The notes under the pieces are model-generated. The model made no database searches. It had not been told where the DNA came from and worked only from the letters and a program-made list of their open reading frames with translations. The position numbers and the translations under genes were made by a program. From Niebla homalea (Eukaryota; Ascomycota; Lecanoromycetes; Lecanorales; Ramalinaceae): a stretch of 59,930 nucleotides of DNA. This document shows positions 12,385 through 23,509 of the stretch, one piece after another (position 1 is the first letter of the stretch; every line of letters starts with the position of its first letter). The stretch spans positions 1 to 59,930 of the forward strand of contig JAHGAU010000050.1 of assembly GCA_019925105.1 (NCBI GenBank), given 5' to 3'.

Positions 12385-12680
12385 TTTAATATTATAATAG
12401 GTAATAATAAACGGATTTTTATTTTTCCGGAACCATTAAAGGGTTAAAATTCAGATAAAAAAGTTAAATTACTGGATTTCTCCGGGGAATAACCGATTAA
12501 AAAGTAATTATTAGCGCCGGGAAATAAACTTAAGCAAGAATATTAAGAATCCGGAATAATAATAAAATCAATAATTAAATAAAAAGTTATCGGATTTAAG
12601 TGAATAAACGCTCGTTCAATAGGATTTTTTAAGCTCTATAAATTTTATATATAAAGTTAAAACATTTATAAAGGTTCTAC
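12385..12680 (+). repeat. Dispersed repeat family R1, copy 3 (5'-truncated)
   Basis: It begins inside the family at TATTATAATAGGTAATAATA, runs through CCGGGGAATAACCGATTAAA and the core GCCGGGAAATAAACTTAAG (about 12,514), and ends like the other copies in a CTCTATAAATTTTATATA stretch. The first ~400 bp of the family are absent. Confidence 0.65.
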
Positions 12681-12795
12681 CCTACGTCCCTTAAGTTAAA
12701 GCCCGGAAGGGATTAAGGGTACCCTGTCGATCTCAGCCCTATCCTACTTTATAGTCCCGGAAGGGACGTAGCTTTCATCCCTTCGGTATTAATTA
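12681..12795. other. GC island flanked by an inverted repeat
   Basis: CTACGTCCCTT (12,682-12,692) and AAGGGACGTAG (12,761-12,771) form a perfect 11-bp inverted repeat. The enclosed ~70 bp has normal composition and contains CCCGGAAGGGA, which recurs just before the right arm. It sits between R1 copies 3 and 4. It may be a tiny insertion or the spared edge of a larger element. Confidence 0.5.
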
Positions 12796-12904
12796 TTAAG
12801 GCCTTAATAAATAAATAATTAATAATCTTATTAATATAAAGGGGTTTTACCGGTTAAGGGTTATAAATAATAAGAGTTAAATTAAATAAGGATTTTATTA
12901 AGAG

Positions 12905-13470
12905 TCTTAACATAAGGAGGCGACGTTAGCGGCCTCCTTCTATTGAGACATTTAAGAAATTGATTAAATAAAAGAATTAATAAGAAAAAGAAATATTTAT
13001 TACTTATTATTATTAAGTAAATAATATATTTTTTAATATAATCCGGCTTATAATAATTCCGGTGTTATTATAACCGCTGTTTTTGATAATTTTTTTCTGA
13101 ATTAAAAGATAAATAAAAAGGATTAATAATACCCCGGATACACTTAAAAAAACCGTCAAATTAAAACTATAAAATATACAGCTTAATACTATAATAGGTA
13201 ATAATAGACGGGTTTTTAATTTTCCGATACCGTTAAAAAATTGAAGTTCATGTAAAGAAATTTAAATCAATACATTTCCCCCGGGGTTAATTAATTAAAA
13301 GGTAATTATTAGTAACCGGGAAATAAACTTAAGTAAGAATATTAAGAATCCGGAACTTTAATGAAATTAATAATTAAATAAGGAATTATCGGATGTAAGT
13401 AAAAAATAGTTTATTTTATAAGGCTTCTTAAACTCTATAACTTTTATATAGAAAGTTAAGAGATCTATAA
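12905..13470 (+). repeat. Dispersed repeat family R1, copy 4
   Basis: It begins CTTAACATAAGGAGGCGACG, as in copy 1. It then carries a different inverted repeat, AAGGAGGC with GCCTCCTT, where copy 1 has TTAACATAAGG with CCTTATGTTAA. CCCCGGATACAC, TAATACTATAATAGGTAATAA and the core ACCGGGAAATAAACTTAAG (about 13,314) follow. The right end coincides with the switch to ordinary-GC DNA near 13,480. Confidence 0.65.
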
Positions 13471-13479
13471 ATAAGAATG

Positions 13480-16400
13480 TCGGAATATTTGTAAATTACT
13501 CCCTAAAATATTCCGACCCCCCTCTTATACTAAGCTTCTAGTTGCTTTCACCGGCCCTGAAATATTCTGAATCGAAATATTTCGAAAATAAATGTTAGAC
13601 GCCGTCTTCAACATTTCTCCGCTCACAGATTGAGGACGTGTATCCATCACTTCTACAGCTGATGATCCAAAACATCCTTAAGATCTTCGGTGTCTTGCCG
13701 AAGTGGCTGAAATTCTTCAAGACCCTCCAACAAGCACCTTTGAGATTTATCGACAATTACTCAGCTGAAGCTGGATTGCGCAGACAAGAGACGCCTGGCG
13801 CGCTCGCACTTAGCGAAGCCTTTGGCGAAGTAGTACTCGTCTGTCTTGATTCCAAAATCAATCGTGAGACTGATTGCGGACAACTCTGCAGAATACATTG
13901 AGACATTCTTCTAGTCCCCGAGAAATGACCGTTGTGCCAAGCTTGGTCATCAGTCAAGGAATCCTGCAATACTATGGGACTGAACCTCAATGAGCGAAGG
14001 ACTGGCAATGTAGGAATCACTCAAAAGAACAACTCGAACGATGTCATGGCGGTCGACGTGGGTAATGTGCTGCCCGAAAGACAGGTCAGGTGGAGTATGC
14101 TTCACCTTGAGCCTCGGTCCGGCAGATATGAGATCGATCAGGCAATAGTCGACCAGCACATCCAAGTGTCAAACCGCCAGCTTGTGGACAAACGTATACC
14201 CCCGAGATATAGGAGATATTTGGCGGGTTGGTGCTTGTGGAGGAAGGTTCGTTGTCTGTGGGGATTGTGGGTGAGAATCTGAAAGGTAGTACTAATTGGG
14301 AAGAGTGAGGTCCATAATCACTTTCATGTCGAATATGTGCTCGATATCCACATAGACTGTGCCTTCGGCTAATCTGAAGCATTGTATTCAAATTTTCATG
14401 TTCGCGGCTTGGAAAGAATACAACAGGCTGGGTGTGTGCCATGTCGACGCTTGGGGCATCTTCAGATCAGAAGAATCTGCTCTTCCTGCTATGTCGGTCC
14501 AAGGACCGCACTCTCGGCAGCGAAGCTCTGTTAGCACCTATAACACCTTAAAGCATTTCTTTCGAAAACGTATGCAAGCAAATCGAAGGCGCTGAAAAGT
14601 TTCTCGGATTACACCACTGCGATACATGTCCATGTCTGATGTGCTTTGAGCCACCCAGCCAATCATCAGTCAGGGTGCCGGAAGTCGGCGAGGACCATTA
14701 CCTTTAGACTAGGGAGAAAAGCACCCATCATGCTCCAAGTAAGCCTTGTCAAGTCGACGACTTACATGACGAAGAGGGAGTGGCAGTAATTTTAGGCACA
14801 AATCTTGAAATTTTCAAAAATGCCTCAGTGCACGCAAGTCTTCATGATAGCAGACCCCTGCCCTTGAAGAAACATTAATGTAATGACCAGACAGCCTGGG
14901 TTGCAGTATGTCCAGACCAGATCCGAGACACATAGATACAAGAGTTTTGCCGTAGCGGACGCACTTTCAGCTAGCTCATATGCTGCCCTGTGTCCTCAGA
15001 ATAGGCAGGCGAGCGTGCATCGCTGATGCGATCCTTAGATACGCAAGTACCCCGCGATACATCGATTGCCTTCTTCCAGTGTCATATCATGATGCAACTC
15101 AAATAGGGCAGGACTTTTCGTCAAAGATCCACGAATGGAAGTGTGTAAGGGGGTGAGTATTTTCCACCAACAGAAGATCGTCCACATCTTCTGCATATTT
15201 TCCGGCGGCTTATTTCTTTGAATAGTTCATTTGCATGCTCGGGAACTGTCCCACCAACCAACGCCATATTTCACCCCCGTGACACGAGTTTGAATAGATC
15301 CATGTTTTCTTGAATGGAACCTGCATGATCGGAACCAATCACAGTAGCAGCTTCTTTCCCTCTTTGTGATAAGCGGACAGATGTACCCGTGAGCAATATG
15401 GCACAACCCTCCTCTCTTTCAACATCACATGGAATGGCTCAGATGAGAAGGATGCACGGTGTCTGGTACCCAATGCAATGACTATACATCATGATCTTGT
15501 GAGTGGGAGGATTGGGATGATCGCAAACCTTGTAACATCGGATGAACGGAGGACTTTCGTTGTTGGTTTCGATCGCTGCCCAACATGCCCTTGCTCGACA
15601 CACCGACGAAGAAGTGGCAGGACCGTGAAGATCGCCTTTACCATAGCGGAATCAATGACCAAAATATCGAATCTACGGTGTGGATTGTGTCACTAGCTTT
15701 GCGAGCAAGTGATCTATCCTTCTTACGACATCTGAATTGGTGTCGTGTAGCACTGCCTGCATGAACTGTACACAACCGAAGTTTTCGATGTTACGACTGT
15801 ATAGATATTTGTCAACACGGATCAAAACATGGGAAAGTGGCGAGGCCTAACACGGGTCGAAGATTTTTGATCTTTGCTTCCTTTGACACTTGTCGAGCCT
15901 TTTTGCCCAACGTCGCTTGCTGATTTCCCTGTCATGATGGTCAAATCAGCACTAGGCTATACGAGGCACGCCACGCGCTCCGATTGTCTTACTAGGTGCT
16001 CTGCTCGGACCCCTCGGCGAATGCGAGGCAACTTGCAAGCGAGTCGCTCCTTGCATGAGCATATGCTGCTTTGGCATTTCAGAATCCCGCCACACCTTTT
16101 CATCTCGCCCTTTTTAGGGAGTCAATGGTAGTGAACCGTTGTAAACCTTGAGGATAAATTATAAGTGCACAGGTCACACAGACCATGTTTGTCTATATGG
16201 AGCGTGCCGCAGAGCATGCATCTTCCCGTCAGACTTCCAGAACTGCATGTGGAAAGAAGATACTACCCCATGACCGATCGTTTGTAGTCCCTCGGGGCTT
16301 CTTCATTGAGCTATGGGCAATTGAGGAAGATCGATTGGCTCACGGTTCCGCTGGGGTGCATTGTGAATAGCGAGATACAGCGTGCAAGTGCATGGGATAT

Positions 16401-17099
16401 GGCCGCACTGCCTATATAGAGATGAAGCTTCAAGATATGAGAGAGCTCAACCCATTGTTGAGACTTGAGACTATGCATTGCAGAAAGTTCCTTAGATCCA
16501 CATTTGGTACTTTGGACAAGATTCGGCATACTTCGTTCTCATGGACGCCAATGACCTGACTGGGTCCAGAGGTCGCCCATCTCTCACCCTATCCGTTAAG
16601 GATTGCAAGATGAGCCTCGTCACCTCTCGTCGTGCGGGATTTCCTTTACAGACTCTAGTCGTCTACGATAACATGCTCTGAGATTCGTCGACCTTGACGG
16701 TCCGGCTGCCGTTATCGGAGTGGTCGTTGAAGAAGACAACTTATTCGTGCAATTCCCACCTCTGAAAGGCACAGCACTTGCGCGGCAGAACACTAAAGGT
16801 TACTTCACAACATCGCCACTGGCATAAGCGGATTAAGCTCAGAGCCCAATCTCGTGGATACCCTGGCCAAGTTAAGTGATCTGGTCACTTACAACTGCCA
16901 AACGGTAGCGCCGCCGCAGAGTAGTCCGCCAAGTGTCCGAACCGCAGAATATGACGTCCCAAATCGTCCGTTTGGTACTACCTACCTTCAGTAAGACAAA
17001 ATAGCAGTTGTGGCCATGAACAGAAGTCTTGGCGTCTTGAACATAAGTACATTTGCTCCACGCCTGATCTGAGATACCGCTACTAGCATCGGCACTCAC
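13480..17099. other. Ordinary-GC DNA, decayed, no intact gene recognised
   Basis: Composition returns to about 50% GC, but every frame is broken into segments of under about 120 codons, most lacking ATG starts. One plus-strand stretch (13,638-13,901) reads as helical protein (QNILKIFGVLPKWLKFFK, later ALSEAFGEVVLVCLDSKINRET) and vaguely recalls the helical N-terminal domains of fungal STAND proteins. I cannot support that further. The rest (14,000-17,000) gives no family match on either strand. The tract is best read as old gene remnants. Confidence 0.5.
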
Positions 17100-18003
17100 T
17101 CGCCCCAAGGCCAGGGGAATCGCTCCGACGTACGACGGCCACCATGTACTCGTGACTACATTCAGCTTTGCGTTGATTAATTATTGACGTAGCGAAGGCT
17201 GCCGCCGGTAGGGCGGACGCTGTCGTTGGGGTGCTTATTGGCAACGCGGCGGCCGGATCCAACGCAATAGAAGTGACAGTCTCTCGAGACGATCGGTATG
17301 CATTCGTCAGCCACGAACGCGGCTTTTCTCAGACCAACCAATGGGCTACCATTGAGGTCTTCGATCTTCAGCAGCCAGCTCCTGGTGGAACGGATCATGG
17401 TTCGTACATCGGATACCTCGCCCTAGATGACGCTGTAGTGGGTACCGTACTCTCACCTGATGACCGCTTGCTGTACGCGACCAGTGAGTTGGCATCACCT
17501 AAAACGACATAAGGCAGACTCGGTGTGATGGATGTCGTAAGATTGAAGATAGACCCTGGTACGGCGTTACTGTCGAGCGTCACAGCCGGATGCCAACCAG
17601 TGAGGGTCATCGTTGCGCAAGATGGTCAAATGGTCTGGCTGACGGTAGGCGCCAGCAACGTGCTCCTCGCATTCGACGCTTCACATCTCGTGTCCGACCC
17701 CAGTGCGGCATTGCTAGCCTATGTTCGAATCGGCACTGCTCCTGTGGATCTCACATTTGCAGGAGCAAATGGGAGTCGAATCATCTTTTGCTGTATCGGA
17801 CCAATGCTCGAACCGCACTGCTACTACTGGACTCTCGGTAAGTGATGTCGAGGCTGCTCTTCGCGGTGAGGGCACGAACATGGGTCAAATACCCACGCGC
17901 TATCTCCAAGAGAGTGGGCTTTGAATCCTACGGAAAGACCATCCTTGTGATTGACTATGGCTCACTCATGGTCCAGGCCGTAGACGTTTCTACGCTGCCT
18001 TGA
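17100..18003 (+). pseudogene. YncE/YVTN-like beta-propeller protein, pseudogene
   Basis: Consecutive plus-strand frames carry the blades of a secreted-type seven-bladed propeller of the YncE/lactonase-like group: GIAPTYDGHHVLVTT, then VTVSRDDRYAFVSHERG, VLSPDDRLLYATSEL, GCQPVRVIVAQDGQMVWLTV, VRIGTAPVDLTF, GLSVSDVEAALRG and finally KTILVIDYGSLMVQAVDVST, ending TGA at 18,001-18,003. The frame is broken by a 1-nt shift near 17,165, an in-frame TAA at 17,510-17,512 (CAA to TAA would explain it), a shift near 17,785 and another near 17,905. The start is not identifiable. Several independent breaks mean it is dead, not mis-sequenced. Its relation to the neighbouring transporter and cyclase is unknown. 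Confidence 0.75.
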
Positions 18004-18629
18004 GAGGCCGGGCCTCGAGATTAAGATGTAGGTGAATTGGATGCAATTGCACGTCCCTCAAGACCGATCAGAATTCCATTTAATCTGTCACGTATCCATG
18101 GCAGAGGAAGACCATTTGAACTCTTGATTTCTCAGGCCATTCGTTATGCGTTCGCCTCTGTGCGCAATGTTGCTACTTTGCCACTGTCTTCAAGTGATTT
18201 GTCCTTCGAAGGTGTTTCATTCAAAGATCCCAGTACTTGTATGTCGGCCGAAAGAGCCGCACAACATCTGCGTGATAGCTGAACCCCATCTTTGGTGAGT
18301 TTTGGCCCGTCATCTTGACCTTATCGCCTCTGCTGAGATCATCCTGCAGCGGCCCGCATGAGGAGCGCACCTAATGAGCTACCAGACTCTTTAGCTTCGT
18401 CGCATGAGCTCGGTTGTGGGGTTCCAACTAGCCATCCACCAATCCACCAATCGATCGTTGCCCGGTGATGACTTCATGTGCCCTCTCTGCATATACTATT
18501 CGAGAGGACGTCATGCAAGTATGCAGGGTGGTATGCGCCATTTCTCGCGCATGGGTCTTTTGCCATAAAGAAATATGGAGCTGCACATTTTGCCATCTCG
18601 ATCTATATACACATCGGTAAGTTCAAAAC
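18004..18629. other. Intergenic, upstream of the MFS gene
   Basis: About 600 bp between the propeller pseudogene and the transporter start. An open stretch at 18,037-18,282 has no ATG start and no recognisable domain. The promoter of the transporter must lie here, but I see no clear TATA box. Confidence 0.5.
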
Positions 18630-20386
18630 ATGCTCTTCAACAGGCAGCATGACAATTTCAGCAGGGACAGCGTTCCAGGGGAGAAGAGAGCCGAGGAAGC
18701 TAGCGATGAGAATCTCGCCAGTCTTGATTTCGCTGGTGAGAAGCGAGCGCTGAGGAAGGTGGACTGGCATGTTTTGCCCATTGTCTTTTTCTTTTACTTG
18801 TTTAGCTTTCTTGATCGGTATGTGCTGTCTAGGTGGTAGTAGAGTTATGCTTGTCTCCCCGACTGATCGAGGAGTTGGCAGGTCAAATATTGGCAACGGC
18901 CGCCTGTACGGCCTTGAAGAGGATCTCGGTCTGAAGGGCGATCAATTTCAGACCGCAACTTCCATTCTGTTTGCCACTTATGTCGTGAGTGTCCTCCAAG
19001 GTAGCGCGAGTCTAGAACAGACCGCAGCTGAACTTTCTCGGTCTACAGTCCTGCCAAATCCCTGCCAGCTGGCTGGTGAAGACATGGCATCCATCGAGGT
19101 TCATAGGCGGAATAGCAATGCTATGGGGCATCGTTGCGAGCCTGACTGGCCTCACCCAAAATTATGGCCAGTTGATCGCATGTCGCCTGCTTCTTGGGCT
19201 TACGGAAGGCCCTGGGTTCCCTGTGTTCGTCATCTATCTGACTTTGTTCTATTCGCGAAGAGAGCTGGCTTTTCGTTTCGCATATCTTATCGCTGGCGGT
19301 GCCTTAGCTGGTGCCTTAGGTGGTATAATTGCATATGGGATCGGGCATATGGATGGGGTGCAGGGTTATCGTGCTTGGAGATGGTATGATGGCATACATA
19401 ATTCCCCTCCGCTCGATTGGGATCATGGGGCTGAGACTCATCATCCAGGCTGCTTATCATCGAAGGCATCCCATCGTTTTGCCTAGGAGCTGTCGTGTGG
19501 TTCTATCTCGCAGATTCGCCGGAAGACGCTTGGTTTCTGGATCCGCAGGAGCGCAGGTTCATCGCTGCACATCGACACCGTGACGTGCGAGAGGCCTTGA
19601 CGCCATCAGCTCAAACCATCAACCGTGCCGATGTCATTGCGGCCTTCAAAGACTGGAAGGTGTGGGCTTTCGTGATCCAGGACTTTGGCTCTGACGTGCA
19701 GCTCTTCTCATACAGTATCTTCCTTCCCACCATTGTCCAGGCGATCCAACCTGAATGGTCGTCATTGAACGTGCAAGCGCTGACAATACCATGCTACGTT
19801 TGGACGACTATTGTATTCTTCGCTGTTGCTTACATATCTGATGCGCTCCAGCGACGCGCTGTCTTCATGATTGGAGGCGCAATTGCTTCAATTATTGGGC
19901 ACATCATGCTCATTGCCGGCAAGGACGTGGCGGTCAGGTTTTTGGGATGTTTCTTCATTGGTACGGGACTGTACATCGCATCTGGTATCGGCATCGTGTG
20001 GATGCCTTCGAACCTGCCACGTTATGGTAAGAGGACGACTGCCGTGGGCATGCAGCTTATGCTCGGCAACAGTGGTGGCATTCCAGCGCCATACGTAAGT
20101 TGAGGGCACCCTTGGGAGACCCATGTCGGTTTGTGTGATCAACGAGGACTGACTCACTCCACAGCTATACCCAACGAGCGATGGGCCTCGATACATAATG
20201 GGCCATGCAGTGACAATAGCTGTGTTAGCGCTTGGTATCGTCATGGACGTAGCGCTCTGGGCCGGTATGAGCAGGACGAACAGGAGGCGAAAGGCGGGAC
20301 TGGAAGACTATAAGCTGGAAGGCAAAACGGAAGAGGAAGTAGACCATCTGGGAGACGAGAGCCCGAGATACATATATGTAACATGA
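18630..20386 (+). CDS. MFS transporter, anion:cation symporter (Dal5-like) family
   Basis: Five exons: 18630-18817, 18882-18984, 19049-19383, 19449-20094, 20165-20386. All introns (64, 64, 65, 70 bp) have GT..AG ends and the spliced frame is open for 497 residues, the usual length of the family. Family landmarks in order: a charged cytoplasmic N terminus, KRALRKVDWHVLPIVFFFYLFSFLDR spanning TM1 (split here by intron 1 after FLDR), SNIGNGRLYGLEEDLGL, IPASWLVKTWHPSRFIGG, QNYGQLIACRLLLGLTEGPG (TM4), FYSRRELAFRFA, IIEGIPSF, and a hydrophilic C-terminal tail with EEEVDHLGDE. These fit the fungal allantoate/nicotinate/tartrate-type ACS transporters, plasma-membrane proton symporters of organic anions. 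The substrate is not predictable. Start: first ATG at 18630; ATG 18649 is out of frame. It is the closest intact neighbour of the SHC gene (convergent, 1.1 kb apart). Confidence 0.92.
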
Positions 20387-20727
20387 GGCCTTTCTTTTGC
20401 GCAGATTTCGGCGAATACAGCTCCGTCCCTGCAAGAAGTGAAAGTAGTGGTGTCAAGCCACGAAGAATTTGCCACCGGTGATCTCGATTCGTGTAAAGTG
20501 CCTCTCAGTCGGCCGTTTCGATCTTCGTCCGATATTCACTTGCATCTGGCTCCATCTACGCTTGTTGTGGGCCAATTGTGGAACATCATGAATGGCTGAT
20601 GTCTTTGGCCATATCTGTGCCCTGCAATGTTGCATGCCACCATGCAAGTCGTTCGAAGTCTCCCGTCGTGTCCTCAATCCTCAAAGTATAACCTTGTAAG
20701 CAAAGCAAGGCACTAGCTAGACGTATG
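20387..20727. other. Intergenic
   Basis: About 340 bp downstream of the transporter on the plus strand. Short overlapping open frames on the minus strand show no family resemblance. The 3' untranslated end of the transporter must lie here. Confidence 0.5.
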
Positions 20728-21114
20728 TTAGACGGACATGGTCGCCCTCGACCGCGTAGGCTTTTTTTCTTTACGGCTCACATCGTACCTCACATAGCTC
20801 ACTGTTACCTCCGCCCAATTGACCGAGAACTCGACAACGTCATTGCTAGCCATGACGACCGAGGAACGTAAGGTACGACGATCAGGTCCGAGGACCGATC
20901 GAGCCATACCGAACCCTGCGTACAGTATCCTGGCGGCATGGATCAGCGTAAGTGCAGCCAGGCTGGCCTTCATCTCTGCGAAATATTGACCATCTCTTTT
21001 ATTGAATTCTCCACTAAAAGGAACCGAGGACAAAATCTCCTGCACGGCGTCAAAGGCCTCGAAGGCATAACTCGAGCTCGGAGACAAATGGCAGTCCAAG
21101 TGAGAATGGACCAA
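20728..21114 (-). CDS. Unrecognised open frame, possibly a 3' exon or gene remnant
   Basis: An uninterrupted minus-strand frame of about 130 codons ends in TAA at 20,728-20,730. It has no ATG near its start and is bounded upstream by stops near 21,165, so it is either a terminal exon or a fragment. The middle is helical and Ala-rich (FAEMKASLAALTLIHAARIL), and the C terminus is basic (DVSRKEKKPTRSRA). I do not recognise the family. It lies between the convergent MFS and SHC genes and may simply be chance open sequence. Confidence 0.25.
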   Translation of the reverse strand: MVHSHLDCHLSPSSSYAFEAFDAVQEILSSVPFSGEFNKRDGQYFAEMKASLAALTLIHAARILYAGFGMARSVLGPDRRTLRSSVVMASNDVVEFSVNWAEVTVSYVRYDVSRKEKKPTRSRATMSV

Positions 21115-21464
21115 TGCCTTAGCAAGATTACCTGGTTGGGTCCTGAGTGATATGTCGCTATACCACTACTAGGAAATGGCTGTGATATATTATATTTTGG
21201 GTCGAGATTGTTAATCTATCCTCTTGCCACAATGCACGCGTATCTCTTCGATGTTTAGTGTTATGGCAGCTTCGTTACGCGATAGTCACCGCCGTGTAGA
21301 ATAAGCAGAGGCCTTGGGCAGGTAGAAAATTAAGCAGTGCCAAGCCTTACGTCAACAATCGATTACGCGAGGCGTTTAGTGGGGGCCGATAGAGTGCCCC
21401 CCCATTCCCAAATAATATGCCCCCCAATGGTTCCCGCTGTCACAACCTGGTCCGTAAAGGCCTC
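21115..21464. other. Intergenic, downstream of the cyclase
   Basis: About 350 bp with a small AT-rich patch (21,180-21,200) and a C-run near 21,398-21,405. It must contain the 3' untranslated end of the SHC gene. Nothing else is recognised. Confidence 0.5.
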
Positions 21465-23509
21465 TTATTGAGACTCAAATGCTTTCAGATACCGCCCAAG
21501 CGCCATCACTGGGAAATAATGCTGATACATCTTGTAGCCGATATACAATTTACGGGGGAATCCACAACCAGTATGGGGCCGCTCAAACCAGGACTGTCCA
21601 TGCTTAGCATCGCCATTAACCTGCTCTCGAAGGAGCCAACGTACACCCCGTCGTATCGTCTCGTCCTCAGGCGCCATCCCTGCAGCAAATAAACCTAACA
21701 GTGCCCATGCCGTGGGCGATGGTAGCGAAGGTCCACTGCCTGGTGGGGCGGGAGGAATATTGTACGTTGCATAGCTCTCACCCCAACCACCGTCCTCATG
21801 TTGTATATGAACAAGAGAGGCTGCGCCTAGGTTGACCATGCCCGCAACATCCCAATCACGCTCGGTGTCAGTGAAGAGAGCCAGCCCACAGATTGCGTTG
21901 CAGGTGCCGAAGACATAATTAATTCCCCATCGGCCCCACCATGAGCCGTCAGCATTCTGCTGTGCAGCTAGATACTGGATGGCGCGATGTGCTGCTCGGC
22001 GTGCACTGTCAATGAGATCTGCGGGCGCCCTTAACAGGGACGACTCTGCACTGCGGATGACCAGGCCGCAGACCTCAAGCACGCGGCCTGTGACATCGGC
22101 GCTGGAGGGATCGCACAAATTGTCCATATCATTGAAGGGGCTTTTATGTAGCCAACGAGGATCCCGATCCCGCTCAAAGGCAGCCCAGCCGCCGTCCACG
22201 TTCTGCATAGCAAGAAGAAATTCTGTGGCCCGGATGAACGGGTATTTTTCAATAGCATTCGAATCTTGGTCAAGCATCGAGAGCGCGACAGCCGCGGTAT
22301 CGTCTACGTCAGGATACCACGGATTATCATACTCAAACGAGAACCCGCCTGAGGGCAGATTCGGACAGTACTGCGCCACATCGGTTTTGGCCCCAAAGAG
22401 CTGGTGTGCTCTGCACCAGGCTGCTGCTTTCTGCAGTCTCACGTCCGCCGGATCGCCCATCGAGCACATGCTTTCATCATCATGGCAGTATCCCAGACAG
22501 GCGAGTTGGAAAGCTGAATGCGCTTACCATCCTCATCCTCCCACATCCATGTCTCCATTGCGGCGAGGCCTCGGTGGATTGGTCGATCTGCGACTGTGTA
22601 ACCTTCGAGTAGGAGAGCTTGCATGGCAAATTGGTAGCCAGTCAGATAGCCAAACCAGCTTCCATCGGCATTTTGATGTTCCAATATCCAATTGACGACC
22701 TTCTTACGAGCGAGGTATCGGAACGGTAAGTAACGAACACCGCCGAGCCCATACATGAGATGATCAAGCGCTTTCAACACGAATCCAAGGGCGTCAGTTC
22801 TCATGAGCTCGAAGTATGATCGACCATAAGAGGCGGCTTTTCTTTTCGGATCAAGCCACAGCTCATCTAGGAAATCGTTTGAGGCGGACTTCCCATTCGG
22901 TAGAGCGTAGATAGGCTCGTGATGCCGAATGACCAGGAATGGTACAATGGACAGCCTTGCAGGAGTCCAAAAAGTGTATATATTGACCGGCGCTGCCGCT
23001 GGCAGCAGCATAAGCTCTGCAGGGAGCTGAGGCACTGTTGTCCAGGGCAGCAAGCCAAATTGCGCAAAAAAGATCCTTGTCAGAACGCGAACCTTGGCTA
23101 TACCACCAGCATCTCCGATGAAGGAGCCAGCGAGCTGCAGCTGCTTACTATCTGGCCTGACTCCGAGCAACCTTAAAGCTAGGTACACTTCCGCTGATGT
23201 TGATACATCGCCTGGATGGTCCGGTGCAATGCTCCACGAACCGTCCGAGCCCTGCAAGGACAACATATGCTTGATGAAAAGCGGAGCGTCTCTGGATAAG
23301 TCCTTGCCGTAAGTCTGACTGAAGAAAATCTGCTCCGCCGTAGGGAATGGCCCAGTTGCAAACTCGCCGCACCAGTGACCATCAGGATGCTGCAAGTTGT
23401 AGGCATATTGTCCAGCACGTGAAAGCGCTTCCCTGACCTCTTTGTCCAGAGGATTGGGGCTTGCTTGTGGGCCAAGAAATCCGTTCACAGCTGCTAACTC
23501 CTTATCCAT
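21465..23509 (-). CDS. Squalene-hopene cyclase, one frameshift near 22,460
   Basis: A class II triterpene cyclase that would fold squalene into hopene-type pentacycles; bacterial-type enzymes bind membranes from one side. ATG at 23,509 (MDKELAAVNGFLG); the frame upstream of it has no ATG. Visible features: the catalytic DxDD motif as DVDDTA (codons 22,310-22,299) and many QW motifs, QHPDGHW (residues 40-46), QGSDGSW, QNADGSW (279-285), QNVDGGW, QNADGSWWGRWG and QHEDGGWG, then a typical C terminus KMYQHYFPVMALGRYLKAF and TAA at 21,465. Summed length is about 681 residues, full size. No intron is needed. After residue 349 (SPVWDTAMMMKACA) the frame must shift between 22,463 and 22,458, consistent with one missing base; the next frame resumes at MGDPADVRLQ. 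No GT..AG intron repairs it. It is thus a very recent pseudogene or a sequencing error. Fungal SHCs are regarded as bacterial in origin. Confidence 0.9.

Noticed and set aside
13638..13901. Possible STAND-protein N-terminal domain
   Set aside because: The resemblance is limited to helical, amphipathic composition. The frame lacks an ATG start and no NACHT or repeat domain follows.
21979..22695. A 238-codon plus-strand open frame
   Set aside because: It is antisense to the squalene-hopene cyclase, whose motifs are clear on the other strand.
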